Shown here: positions 1-8,220 of the stretch, piece after piece
Position numbering within the stretch: the first letter of the stretch is position 1
Layout: every line of letters starts with the position of its first letter
Assembly (NCBI GenBank): GCA_031269775.1
Contig: JAISYQ010000027.1
Location: 39,401-103,400, forward strand
Reading direction: 5' to 3'
Length of the DNA: 64,000 nt
DNA from: Streptococcaceae bacterium
Lineage (GTDB): Bacteria; Bacillota; Bacilli; Lactobacillales; Streptococcaceae
Translations under genes and position numbers: made by a program
Notes under the pieces: model-generated
Database searches by the model: none
Told to the model about the DNA's origin: nothing
What the model saw: the letters and a program-made list of their open reading frames with translations, nothing else

Positions 1-441
1 AAAATTTTGGCAGAACAATTAAAAAATCATACATCTTTACGCAAGTATATCGCTTTGGTCCATGGAAATTTTTCGCATGATACAGGCAAGATTGAAGTAC
101 CTATTACTCGTAGTAAAGAAAATCGTAAAAAACAAGCAGTTGTTGAGAAGGGTAAGCCTGCTGTTACTTATTTTAAAATTTTAAAGCGTTTTGAAGAGTA
201 TACGTTAATTGAATTACAACTAAAGACAGGACGAACACATCAAATTAGGGTACATATGGCATATATTAATCATCCTATAGCAGGAGATGCTATTTATGGT
301 CCACGTAAAACACTAAAAGGTAATGGCCAATTCTTGCATGCACAAACTCTGGAATTTAAACATCCAAGAACAGGGGCTTTTTTATCTTTTAAAGCTCCTT
401 TACCGAAAATTTTTGAAAAAACGTTAGATATGCTGCGTTAA
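1..441 (+). CDS. RluD-family 23S rRNA pseudouridine synthase, 3' part only
   Basis: This is the C-terminal part of an RluA/RluD-family pseudouridine synthase, which isomerises specific uridines in 23S rRNA. The frame is open to the left edge with no start codon, so the gene begins outside the window. The visible part contains RKYIALVHG and the family motif GRTHQIRVHM, followed by the usual HPIAGDAIYG and HAQTLEFKHP blocks. The catalytic HRLD motif with its aspartate would lie upstream and is not seen. About half of the usual ~300 residues are missing because of the window edge, not decay. The family is certain; which member (RluD or another paralogue) is less so. Confidence 0.93.
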   Translation, partial: KILAEQLKNHTSLRKYIALVHGNFSHDTGKIEVPITRSKENRKKQAVVEKGKPAVTYFKILKRFEEYTLIELQLKTGRTHQIRVHMAYINHPIAGDAIYGPRKTLKGNGQFLHAQTLEFKHPRTGAFLSFKAPLPKIFEKTLDMLR

Positions 442-583
442 ATAAATTTATTGTAAATGTTTTAGAGTCAAAATTATTCATCGCTAGCACCACTAGATCA
501 ATGTGATTTCAACAACTAAACCTAAGAGATTAAAAGACCTGTTATTTACTATAAAATAAGAAAAGTCACGTTAATTTGTTGCG

Positions 584-612
584 TTTACTATTAAATTTTT
601 GTTTGATACAAT
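584..612 (+). promoter_or_regulatory. Putative sigma-A promoter of the LysM protein gene
   Basis: A TTTACT -35 (584-589) and a TACAAT -10 (607-612) lie 17 bp apart. They are followed by an AGGAGG ribosome site just before the ATG at 643. Confidence 0.5.
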
Positions 613-642
613 AAGCCAAAAGTTAATTTAGGAGGTAAATGC

Positions 643-1212
643 ATGGCTTTTAATAACAAAAAGGATAAGGCAAAAGAGCCGTGGAAATTACAGATTTATG
701 ATACGGAACAAGAAGCTTCTAATTCACGATTGGCGCAACGTAAAAAGAAAAGAGGGAATACGCTATTTATTCGCTTGCTAGTGATTTTATTAATTGTTAT
801 TGTCTCTATTCCAACATTGTTTTATTTTTTAACGGTAGGAAAAAGTAGAAGCGATAATGTTAATGTTGCTAAGCCTTCTAGTACAAAAAAAGCTAAATCT
901 AATACACGTATTAGCAGCAATACTAGTTCAAAAAATTCTTCACAGGTAAAGAATTTACAGACAACAACTTCTTCAGAAGAAGAAGATTTATCTTCAATGT
1001 CAAATGCTTCGACCAACAATTCAACAACTTCTTCTTCTAAAACACCTACACAGCAATATGAAACAGTAGAAGAAGGGGAAGGATTACAGCAAATTGCTCA
1101 AAGAGTAGGAATATCTGTTGAAATATTAGCAAAATTAAATGGAATTACACTTAATTTAGATGGTTCTTTTTATCCTGCGATTTATCCAGGGCAAGAACTT
1201 CGGATAAATTAA
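643..1212 (+). CDS. Membrane-anchored LysM-domain protein
   Basis: This 189-residue bitopic protein has a charged cytoplasmic N-terminus (1-42), one transmembrane helix (about 43-64, rich in Leu/Ile/Val), a long Ser/Thr/Asn-rich outer linker (70-145) and a C-terminal LysM module (about 146-188, starting near YETVEEGEGL and ending PGQELRI). LysM binds the glycan backbone of peptidoglycan, so the protein probably tethers membrane to wall. A gene of this type upstream of cmk is, from memory, a common arrangement in Lactobacillales. It has its own promoter, an AGGAGG ribosome site and a strong terminator, so it is probably monocistronic. No catalytic domain is visible. Confidence 0.88.
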   Translation: MAFNNKKDKAKEPWKLQIYDTEQEASNSRLAQRKKKRGNTLFIRLLVILLIVIVSIPTLFYFLTVGKSRSDNVNVAKPSSTKKAKSNTRISSNTSSKNSSQVKNLQTTTSSEEEDLSSMSNASTNNSTTSSSKTPTQQYETVEEGEGLQQIAQRVGISVEILAKLNGITLNLDGSFYPAIYPGQELRIN

Positions 1213-1237
1213 CTTTTTATTTAAATAATGTTATTTT

Positions 1238-1299
1238 AAAGCCTGTTTAATATTTTTGGTAAAACAAATTCTCTACCAAAGAATTTAAGCAGGCTTTTA
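1238..1299 (+). terminator. Rho-independent terminator after the LysM gene
   Basis: AAAGCCTG (1238-1245) pairs with CAGGCTTT (1290-1297), with inner pairing TTTGGTA/TACCAAA. A short T-run follows. Confidence 0.75.
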
Positions 1300-1303
1300 T
1301 ATT

Positions 1304-1463
1304 AGACCTCCTCGGAAACTAAATGTATGAGAATTTCGTTTTCTTTTTCCCTGATACATCGTCAAAAAGCCTCGAAATAAAACACGTATCTTTAAGTTTT
1401 TTTCCTTGTATCAAGAAAAAATTGAAACGAATTCTCCTTATACCCTAATTTCCGAGGAGGTCT
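1304..1463. repeat. MITE-like inverted-repeat element, family 1, copy 1
   Basis: This ~160 bp non-coding element has near-perfect terminal inverted repeats: AGACCTCCTCGGAAA at the left and TTTCCGAGGAGGTCT at the right. TA lies at both outer edges, compatible with a TA target duplication. The two arms stay partly complementary well into the element, so it could fold into one long imperfect hairpin. Related copies are at 8585-8743 (same orientation), 40107-40266 and 63284-63460 (both reversed). It sits between the LysM terminator and cmk. No open reading frame is visible inside. Confidence 0.85.
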
Positions 1464-1505
1464 ATTAAAAAAGTTAATCAGCTATATTGGGGAAGGTTAA
1501 ATGAA

Positions 1506-2180
1506 ATGAAAAAAATAAGTATTGCTATTGATGGACCAGCTTCATCTGGTAAAAGTACAGTTGCAAAGCTTTTGGCTAAAGACTATGGTTATATTTATAT
1601 TGATACAGGAGCTATGTATCGTGCTTTAACTTATATTGCGTTGAAAAAAAAAGTAGATATTAATAATGAAACAGCACTTGATAATTTATTGAAAAAATTA
1701 TCAATTACTTTTAAACAAGAAGAAAACGGCCAACGAATCTTTGTTAACAAAAAAGAAGTAACTAATGATATCCGCCTACCTAATGTAACAAATAATGTTT
1801 CAACTTTATCTGTTCATAAAAAAGTTCGAGCTACCATGGTGAAATTACAAAAAAATTATGGAAAGCATGACGGTCTCATAATGGATGGTCGAGATATTGG
1901 AACAGTTGTTTTGCCAAATGCACAAGTAAAAATTTTTTTAGTAGCTTCTGTTTTAGAACGTGCCAAACGGCGTTTTAAAGAGAATCAAAAAAAAGGAATT
2001 TTAACTGATTTTGATACGTTAAAAGAAGAAATAAAACAACGAGATTTTCTAGATTCTACTCGTAAAGTTTCGCCTCTCATGCAAGCTAAAGATGCCTCTT
2101 TACTCGATACAACAGGATTAAATATTGCTGAAGCAGTGGAGAGGATCAAAAAAATTGTTAATGAAAAAATAAATAATTAA
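1506..2180 (+). CDS. cmk: Cytidylate kinase
   Basis: The product phosphorylates CMP and dCMP to the diphosphates using ATP, in the cytoplasm. The 224-residue length is standard. The N-terminus ISIAIDGPASSGKSTVAK carries the P-loop, followed by YIDTGAMYRA and the MDGRDIGTVVLP block that contacts the nucleotide. The C-terminal RDFLDSTRKVSPL is also family-typical. The start follows a GGGGAAGG-type ribosome site. The gene precedes rpsA, the conserved cmk-rpsA pairing of Bacillota. A MITE-like element (1304-1463) lies directly upstream, so promoter sequence may have been altered by that insertion. Confidence 0.97.
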   Translation: MKKISIAIDGPASSGKSTVAKLLAKDYGYIYIDTGAMYRALTYIALKKKVDINNETALDNLLKKLSITFKQEENGQRIFVNKKEVTNDIRLPNVTNNVSTLSVHKKVRATMVKLQKNYGKHDGLIMDGRDIGTVVLPNAQVKIFLVASVLERAKRRFKENQKKGILTDFDTLKEEIKQRDFLDSTRKVSPLMQAKDASLLDTTGLNIAEAVERIKKIVNEKINN

Positions 2181-2290
2181 AGTGATTAAAATTTTCTAAC
2201 TTAGAATATACTTTTAATTTTGAGTAAAATAGCATAAACTGTTAATGTTAATTGGAGGCTGTCTAATTGTAATTTTAGGATAGCTCCATA

Positions 2291-2347
2291 AGAGTGTTTG
2301 CTTATCTTTAAATTGATCATCCTAAAAAAGAATCGTAAACAAACTCT
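2291..2347. repeat. Short palindromic repeat related to repeat family 2, in the rpsA leader
   Basis: Imperfect terminal inverted repeats AGAGTGTTTGCTTATC and GTAAACAAACTCT bracket ~57 bp. The size and ends resemble the 59 bp element at 56816-56874. A second stem, TTTTAGGAT with ATCCTAAAA, overlaps it. It lies just before the rpsA ribosome site and may fold in the 5' leader. Assignment to the family is tentative because the ends are imperfect. Confidence 0.4.
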
Positions 2348-2373
2348 GAAATTGTTGTAGGAGGATTTTTGTT

Positions 2374-3486
2374 ATGTCAGATTTTGAAAGTTTATTAAAT
2401 AGTCAGGAAGAGATTAAAGTTGGGGATATCGTTACCGGTATTGTTGAACAAATTGATGAACCCAATAAACAATTAATTGTAAGCCTTCCTGGTGGACTTC
2501 AAGGAGCAGTTCCTGCTCGTGAATTGTCTATTGGCTCAATTGAAAAGATTAATGATATTGTAAATATAGGTGATAAATTAGATTTAGTAATCTTTCGAGA
2601 AGTAAGGGAAAGTTCGCAAGATGACGGTATTACATTTATTTTATCTAAAAATAGATTAGTTGCACGTGCAGCATGGGATAAATTGCAAGAAAAAGAAGGA
2701 GAAATTATTAACGTTAAAATTTTAAAAACTGTTAAAGGTGGTTTATCTGCATCAGTTAATGGTTTACGCGGATTTATTCCTGCTTCTTTAGTTGAAGATC
2801 ATTTTGTTTCTAATTTTGCAAGCTATGTAGGAGAAAAGTACGATGTAAAAATTATTGAAGTTGAGCCATCGACAAATCGCTTGATTCTTTCTCGTCGCGC
2901 AGTCCTTGATTCTCAAAAATCAGCAGCAAAAGCTAAAATTTTTGAAAATCTTCATGAAGGTGATGTGACTAAAGGTATTGTTGCTCGTTTAACTGATTTT
3001 GGAGCCTTTATCAATTTAGGTGGGATAGATGGCTTAGCACATGTTTCAGAACTTGCTCATCACCGTGTTGTTAAGCCATCAGATGTTTTAACAGTGGGAG
3101 ATCATGTTAAAGTTAAAGTATTAAGCGTTGATTCTGAAAGAGAACGAATATCGCTTTCCATTAAAACACTAACTCCTAGTCCTTGGGATGATCTGGAAGA
3201 AAAAGTGCCTGTTGGTGTAATTTTAGAAGGAAGTGTTAAACGTTTAACTGATTTTGGAGCTTTTGTAGAAATTTTCCCTAATGTCGAAGGTTTAGTACAT
3301 ATTTCACAAATTTCATATGATCATATTTCTCATCCACAAGAAAAATTATCTGAAGGAGAAAAAGTGAAAGTTAAAGTATTAGAATTAAATCCTAAAGCTC
3401 ATCGCATTGCTCTTTCCATTAAAGCTTTAACGGAAAAAACAGATAATATGGTTGAAGATTTAGAAGATATAAATCATGAATTTTAA
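2374..3486 (+). CDS. rpsA: Ribosomal protein S1-like RNA-binding protein (four S1 domains)
   Basis: This 370-residue protein has four S1 RNA-binding domains at roughly 16-87, 104-172, 190-260 and 275-345. The last two carry the repeated block LTDFGAF(I/V). It binds mRNA and supports translation initiation on the 30S subunit, although the Gram-positive form is shorter and less essential than the six-domain proteobacterial S1. The start ATG follows AGGAGG at good spacing. It pairs with cmk upstream and ends in a strong long-stem terminator that separates it from the RiPP cluster. The 5' leader holds a palindromic repeat that might affect expression. Confidence 0.93.
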   Translation: MSDFESLLNSQEEIKVGDIVTGIVEQIDEPNKQLIVSLPGGLQGAVPARELSIGSIEKINDIVNIGDKLDLVIFREVRESSQDDGITFILSKNRLVARAAWDKLQEKEGEIINVKILKTVKGGLSASVNGLRGFIPASLVEDHFVSNFASYVGEKYDVKIIEVEPSTNRLILSRRAVLDSQKSAAKAKIFENLHEGDVTKGIVARLTDFGAFINLGGIDGLAHVSELAHHRVVKPSDVLTVGDHVKVKVLSVDSERERISLSIKTLTPSPWDDLEEKVPVGVILEGSVKRLTDFGAFVEIFPNVEGLVHISQISYDHISHPQEKLSEGEKVKVKVLELNPKAHRIALSIKALTEKTDNMVEDLEDINHEF

Positions 3487-3494
3487 TAAAATTA

Positions 3495-3557
3495 AAAATT
3501 AGAATAAATTTTAATTTAAATAATAGGTATTTAGATTAAAATTTGTTCTAATTTTTT
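3495..3557 (+). terminator. Long-stem terminator after rpsA
   Basis: A ~26 nt AT-rich arm starting AAATTAGAATAAATTTTAAT pairs with an arm ending TTAAAATTTGTTCTAATTT. It is followed by further Ts. It isolates rpsA from the downstream cluster. Confidence 0.7.
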
Positions 3558-3633
3558 GTTTAAAATAGTAATAATAAAAATAATATGATAATATTCTTTT
3601 TAAGAATAATAAAAGAAAAGTGGTGGCTATCTT

Positions 3634-4578
3634 GTGCAAGAGGCCGTACGAGTAAATTTACAAGATTTTCTGCTTCAACAAGAAAACGAAATTGTCAAAA
3701 TGAATCAGCAATTTAAAAATTTTGGTTTAAAAATTGAAATTGATAAAAATCGCAAACAAAAAACAAAAATCACTTTATTTTATTTTTCTATTCATCAAGA
3801 TAAAAATTGTATCGGCTTTGTATACGGTCTCTACTTAAATAAAGAAGATTATTTATTAATTAAAAAAATATTTTTATTAAAACAATTTAGAAACACATAT
3901 AATATTCAATGGATTATGCAAAATTTTTTACAATTAGCAAAACAAAAGTGTAATATTTCTAAGTGTAAATGGGATTATATAATTTCTGAAGGATTAAAAG
4001 ATGCTTATTTTTATTTGTTAAAAAATATTCCTGGAATAAAAGTGAAAAAGAAAATGTCACTAAAAAGGTATACTTCAAAAACAAGTGATTTTGATCATCT
4101 AAGAAAATTACTTTGGTATCGGCCTTCTTTATTTCAAAAAAGAGGATATAAAGCAATCCTTTGGCGTGATTGCCCAGAAAATGTTAAACAAAAAATTTTA
4201 GATAAGGAAAAAATATTAAAGAAAGATCCGATATATCTCTCACCATTTATTAAAAATTTTGAAATAGAAGATACAGAAACAAGTTTTATTTTAGTTAAAC
4301 AAAAAACTTACGATCCATTTGGTTGGATGATTAGTGAAAAAGTGTCGAAAAATACAGCAAAAATTAGAAGATGGTACACTTATAAGAATACGCGAAATCT
4401 TCGAATAGCTCCATCATTTGCATCATTTATTTTAGAGAAAATAGCTAAAAGAAGTAAATACTTAATTTTTGATGTATCCATTGACAACTTATCAATGGAT
4501 AAAATAGTAATTAAGCGTTATTTTCATCCAATTTTAATGAATATTTCTGATGTTTGTCAGTTAGAAATAGCTATATAG
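3634..4578 (+). CDS. GNAT-like acyltransferase of the proteusin cluster (putative)
   Basis: This 314-residue basic protein starts with GTG. Residues about 75-145 look like a GNAT fold: a strand (LLIKKIFLL), then FRNTYNIQWIMQNFLQLAKQ in the position of the acetyl-CoA loop and helix, then DAYFYLLKNIPG like the usual FYxKLGF block. A second similar unit may lie in the C-terminal third (ISEKVSKNTAKIRRW to LIFDVSIDN), so a tandem GNAT is possible. The classical Q/RxxGxG/A loop is not clear. It is the first gene of the RiPP cluster, 31 bp before precursor 1. GNAT enzymes are known to acylate some proteusin cores (selidamide-type products); applying that role here is inference. Confidence 0.5.
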   Translation: MQEAVRVNLQDFLLQQENEIVKMNQQFKNFGLKIEIDKNRKQKTKITLFYFSIHQDKNCIGFVYGLYLNKEDYLLIKKIFLLKQFRNTYNIQWIMQNFLQLAKQKCNISKCKWDYIISEGLKDAYFYLLKNIPGIKVKKKMSLKRYTSKTSDFDHLRKLLWYRPSLFQKRGYKAILWRDCPENVKQKILDKEKILKKDPIYLSPFIKNFEIEDTETSFILVKQKTYDPFGWMISEKVSKNTAKIRRWYTYKNTRNLRIAPSFASFILEKIAKRSKYLIFDVSIDNLSMDKIVIKRYFHPILMNISDVCQLEIAI

Positions 4579-4609
4579 TGAGTAAAAGCATCTAAGTAAG
4601 GAGAGGCTT

Positions 4610-4957
4610 ATGGAATTCTCAGAAGAAAAAATGAATGAAATTTATGCACGTGTCATGCAAAAAGCAACGACAGATAAAGAATTTCGTCAAGATCTAATGA
4701 AGGATGTAAATAAAACGATCGAAAAATTAATTGGTGAAAAACTTCCAGAAGGAACGAACTTAAAAGTTATTGAAAGTGATCCTAATTATAATGCCACTTT
4801 TGTTTTACCTAATTTATCAACTAGTGAAATGGATTTAGATGTTTTAGATAATGTAGCAGGCGGAGTTTCTGGGCTTATAATTATTAGTGTTTGTGCTGTA
4901 GCTATTGGAGATGGTGGAGGAACCATTTGTGGAGCCGATATGGGTACAGGAAAATAA
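4610..4957 (+). CDS. Proteusin-type RiPP precursor 1 (nitrile-hydratase-like leader peptide)
   Basis: This 115-residue precursor has an 85-residue leader homologous to the alpha subunit of nitrile hydratase (NHLP family): helix MNEIYARVMQKATTDKEFRQ, then KLPEG, DPNYNATFVLPNL, and LDNVAGG at 79-85. Cleavage after Gly85 would release a 30-residue core, hydrophobic at first (GLIIISVCAVAI), then Gly-rich, with two Cys in SVCA and TICGAD. Long beta-branched stretches are typical substrates of PoyD-type epimerases. It has an AAGGAGAGG ribosome site and is followed by the SPASM maturase gene. Leader similarity to precursors 2 (7719) and 3 (8221) is very high. Confidence 0.88.
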   Translation: MEFSEEKMNEIYARVMQKATTDKEFRQDLMKDVNKTIEKLIGEKLPEGTNLKVIESDPNYNATFVLPNLSTSEMDLDVLDNVAGGVSGLIIISVCAVAIGDGGGTICGADMGTGK

Positions 4958-4973
4958 GATTTTGTTTACTTTT

Positions 4974-4989
4974 ATGAAAGCGTTTGAAT
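4974..4989 (+). promoter_or_regulatory. CcpA cre-like site between precursor 1 and its maturase
   Basis: ATGAAAGCGTTTGAAT matches the CcpA operator consensus WTGNAANCGNWWNCAW at all but one position (A instead of C at 14). If functional it would link the cluster to carbon catabolite control. A chance match is possible in AT-rich DNA. Confidence 0.3.
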
Positions 4990-5045
4990 GAAAAATATCC
5001 ATGATCTTTATTAAATTCTAAATAAAATAGAAGGAATGTTTACAT

Positions 5046-6368
5046 ATGAAATGGTCACGATATAGTAAATTATTTAAATCCCAAAAAAATGGATGGCTAC
5101 TTTATAATTCAGCATCTAATGCATTTTTAACGCTTGAGGAAAAAGCAGTGTCTGTAATTCAAGAAATCATAAAATCTCCCAAAACTTATGATTTTAGCAA
5201 TGCGGTTAATTTATATTTTCAGCTAAGAATAAGTGGTTTTTTAGTGGAAGATACTAAAGATAATGATTTATTTAATATTCTTAAAATGCGTCGTTTATTA
5301 GTTGGCTATGCAACTGATACTTTAACTTTAACGATTGCTCCTACGAGAAAATGTAATTTTGCCTGCCCTTACTGTTATGAAACAAATCGTACCAAATCGA
5401 TGATGAATGACGAAACTATAGAGAATTTATTAAAATTTATAAAAATGCATAAACAAGCGCGCAGAGTTTTTTTTGTTTGGTATGGAGGAGAGCCATTACT
5501 TGCTTATAAGAAAATAAAACAAATTAATGCAAAGATTGAGGAATTAAAAATACCGTATTCAGCAAAAATGATTACTAATGGATATTGCTTAACATCTGAA
5601 ATTTGTGAGGAATTAAATGATCTACATATTTCAGATATTCAAATTACAATTGATGGTGATCGAAAAACGCATAACAGTAGACGTTTTCTAATTGGTGGAG
5701 GTAAAACTTTTGATCGAATTATAAATAATATTGACACTTTATTAAGGTCAAACTATAAAGGAATACTACATTTACGTGTTAATATCGATACGAGAAATAG
5801 TAAGCAGTTTGCCAATGTTTATCGTTTTATTCAGAGCAAATACGATGATGAAACTTTAAAACGCATTTATATCTACCCTGGTTTTGTTCATGGAAAAGAA
5901 ACAACCCCTGATATAGCTTGTTTCTTTGATTATGTAAAAAAAGGAGAATTTATCGCCAAATTAGCAAAAGAAGAAAAGATAAGCCCTTTACCGATTTTTC
6001 CTCAATCAAAATACACTGCTTGTACCTTAGTACAGCATAATTCTTATGTAGTAGGTCCAGATGGAGAACTTTATAAGTGTTGGCATGATGTTGGAGAAAA
6101 GGATAAGGTTATTGGAAATATTGCATTTAAAAACTGGAATATGGCTCTTATAGCAGAAGGTATGATCTCAGGAAACTATTTAGAAGATAAAAAGTGTGAA
6201 AAGTGTTTCTTTTTTCCTGTTTGTGATGGTGGTTGTCCAAAATTAAGAATGCTTAATAATCGCGATAAAAAAAGACGAGATCATTGTTCTTATTTTAAAA
6301 ATAATCTTGAAGAGTTATTGGAGATTTACTATGAACAAAAGCGTGATAAATCAACCGTCAAATCTTAA
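5046..6368 (+). CDS. SPASM-domain radical SAM peptide maturase
   Basis: This 440-residue radical SAM enzyme probably modifies the proteusin cores. The N-terminal ~90 residues resemble a RiPP recognition (PqqD-like) domain (GWLLYNSASNAFLTLEE). The [4Fe-4S]-SAM motif is CNFACPYC, with Cys103, Cys107 and Cys110, and FVWYGGEPLL follows as the usual GGEP block. The C-terminal part is a SPASM domain with seven Cys: CTL, YKCW, CEKC, CDGGC and a final HCSYF. SPASM enzymes make thioether, C-C or C-O crosslinks or catalyse other radical steps; the exact reaction cannot be read here. The next gene overlaps its end by 38 bp, so the two are translationally coupled. Confidence 0.9.
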   Translation: MKWSRYSKLFKSQKNGWLLYNSASNAFLTLEEKAVSVIQEIIKSPKTYDFSNAVNLYFQLRISGFLVEDTKDNDLFNILKMRRLLVGYATDTLTLTIAPTRKCNFACPYCYETNRTKSMMNDETIENLLKFIKMHKQARRVFFVWYGGEPLLAYKKIKQINAKIEELKIPYSAKMITNGYCLTSEICEELNDLHISDIQITIDGDRKTHNSRRFLIGGGKTFDRIINNIDTLLRSNYKGILHLRVNIDTRNSKQFANVYRFIQSKYDDETLKRIYIYPGFVHGKETTPDIACFFDYVKKGEFIAKLAKEEKISPLPIFPQSKYTACTLVQHNSYVVGPDGELYKCWHDVGEKDKVIGNIAFKNWNMALIAEGMISGNYLEDKKCEKCFFFPVCDGGCPKLRMLNNRDKKRRDHCSYFKNNLEELLEIYYEQKRDKSTVKS

Positions 6369-7716
6369 TAAGAAAAAATTGAATTGGATTGATTTTAAAC
6401 GTCTAATTGAATTGATTAGCGTTGATTTGAAAAATTATAAATTATTTGAAAAAAATCCAGAAAAATTTTTAGTGGAATTTGCTCTAAATTTAGAGCCTTA
6501 CTCAGCAAAAGAAGCAGTAGATATTTATTTAAAAAAGAAAAAGGCGGTTGACAATCCTTATATTATGCAAGCTTATAAAATTATTCAGCCAATTTATGAT
6601 GATCTTTTTAAGCGAGTAGATATTTCAAATTTTACATTTCTCAAGTTTCAAAAATGGATCCAGCGTAAGAAAAAAGCTCTTGCTTGGGAGAGCAAAGAAG
6701 CTAGAAAAATATTATCTCATTTTAATGCTCCGGTAATGTTTGAATTAAACCAAGGATGTAGCAGTCAATGTGATTTTTGTTGTTTAAATACCCATCCGTT
6801 AACAAAGATTTATCCTTATACAAAGGAGAATAAAAAATTTTGGTTAGAAATATTAAAAATTACAAAAGAGGAAATCGGTAATGCTGCTAGTGTTGGCGCT
6901 TGTTATTTTGCAACAGAGCCACTAGATAATTTCGACTATGAAAAATTTATCGCTGATTTTTATCAAGTGTTTTATACTTTTCCACAAACAACAACAGTTA
7001 AAGGCGCAACAAATATTAAACGTATCAAACAATTAATGAATCAATTAGGTCTAGAAGAGTTGCAAAAAGCAAAATTGCGTTTTTCTATTGTGTCACAAGA
7101 GCAGTTAAAATTAATTTATCAAAATTATACAAAAAAGGAATTAGCTTATGTGGAACTCTTAATGAATAATAAAGAATCCATCCATCCTTATAGTGATTCT
7201 GGCCGAGCAAGAAATATTCATAAAAAAAGAGGAAAAAAGAATTTTGAAGCCGCACCTTCGGTTTGCTTAATAGGTTTTTTGGTTAATTTATGCAGTAAAA
7301 CAATTTCCTTGATCACTCCCAGAAAACCAAGTAATAATTATCCATTAGGAATGGAAATAATATCTTCAAAAAAATTTTTAACTCCTAAAGAGTATCGCCA
7401 TATTATACGAAAAACAATTAATATTTTTATGCCTTTTAAAATAAATAAAAATCATAAATTGCGTTTTCATTCAGGAATTTCTATACAATCTAAAGGAAAT
7501 ATAGTTACTTTTTTAGGAGAAAACATTAAACGATCGCTGTCTTTAAGTGCAGAATCTCAAACAGTGCTTAAAAAATTGCAAAAAGAGGTATGTTTAATTA
7601 AAAATATCTTTAAAGAAAAAAAATATTCAAACTTTTTACGCAAGAGTATTTTAAATAGATTACAACATTTATATGATTTAGGCTTTTTAGAAATTTTAGA
7701 AAGAGAGGAATATTAA
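6331..7716 (+). CDS. Radical SAM RiPP maturase resembling PoyD-type amino-acid epimerases
   Basis: This ~461-residue protein has a radical SAM motif, GCSSQCDFC, with Cys143, Cys147 and Cys150, placed unusually late behind a helical N-terminal region. No SPASM cluster is evident. The C-terminus (about 365-455) looks like a winged-helix or recognition module (TFLGENIKRSLSLSAESQ to LYDLGFLE). This build, next to NHLP-leader precursors, fits the PoyD/OspD family, which converts L- to D-residues in proteusins; the assignment rests on context and general architecture. The favoured ATG at 6331 has TTGGAG seven bases upstream; a start at 6307 is also open. It is followed after 2 bp by precursor 2. 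Confidence 0.65.
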   Translation: MNKSVINQPSNLNKKKLNWIDFKRLIELISVDLKNYKLFEKNPEKFLVEFALNLEPYSAKEAVDIYLKKKKAVDNPYIMQAYKIIQPIYDDLFKRVDISNFTFLKFQKWIQRKKKALAWESKEARKILSHFNAPVMFELNQGCSSQCDFCCLNTHPLTKIYPYTKENKKFWLEILKITKEEIGNAASVGACYFATEPLDNFDYEKFIADFYQVFYTFPQTTTVKGATNIKRIKQLMNQLGLEELQKAKLRFSIVSQEQLKLIYQNYTKKELAYVELLMNNKESIHPYSDSGRARNIHKKRGKKNFEAAPSVCLIGFLVNLCSKTISLITPRKPSNNYPLGMEIISSKKFLTPKEYRHIIRKTINIFMPFKINKNHKLRFHSGISIQSKGNIVTFLGENIKRSLSLSAESQTVLKKLQKEVCLIKNIFKEKKYSNFLRKSILNRLQHLYDLGFLEILEREEY

Positions 7717-7718
7717 AA

Positions 7719-8039
7719 ATGTCTTGGTCACAGGAAGAAATAAATGAAGTATATGAAAAAGCAATGCAAAAGGCAACAACAGATGAAGAGTTTCGCCAAG
7801 AATTATTAGATGATCCTAAATTGGCGATTGAAAAATTGACAGAAAAATCTTTACCTGATGATTATACGATAAAAGTTGTAGAAGATGTGGATCCAAATTA
7901 CACTGACCCCAATTACGCTGCAACATTTGTTTTACCTTCTTCTTCAGCAAAAGAACTTAATTTTAATGATTTAAACAATGTAGCCGGAGGAAATATTAAC
8001 GTTTGTGGCGCACAAGCAGGAAGTGTTACTAAAGAATGA
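7719..8039 (+). CDS. Proteusin-type RiPP precursor 2
   Basis: This 106-residue precursor has an NHLP leader ending NNVAGG (Gly91) and a short 15-residue core, NINVCGAQAGSVTKE, with a single Cys. The leader carries a small internal duplication, VDPNYTDPNYAATF, absent from the other copies. It starts 2 bp after the epimerase-like gene with GAGAGGAA upstream, so it is co-transcribed and probably translationally coupled. The core shares the CG(A/N)(Q/D) block with precursors 1 and 3. Confidence 0.87.
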   Translation: MSWSQEEINEVYEKAMQKATTDEEFRQELLDDPKLAIEKLTEKSLPDDYTIKVVEDVDPNYTDPNYAATFVLPSSSAKELNFNDLNNVAGGNINVCGAQAGSVTKE

Positions 8040-8220
8040 AGAATTTTTTTCTTAATTTGATCATTTACAACAAAATACACCTAGATATTTATAAGCAATT
8101 TTAATTTAGCGCTCAAAAATATATAGAAGAATTGATTAGTGAGTTATATTTTTTAATAAATAAATGGGAATAAGATTGACTAATACCAATTTTAAATATA
8201 AAAATTAGGAGGAATATATT

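Noticed and set aside
455..545. Family-2 repeat remnant after the RluD gene (ATTCATCGCTAG)
   Set aside because: Shares a short core string with the 59 bp element but has no matching terminal repeats.
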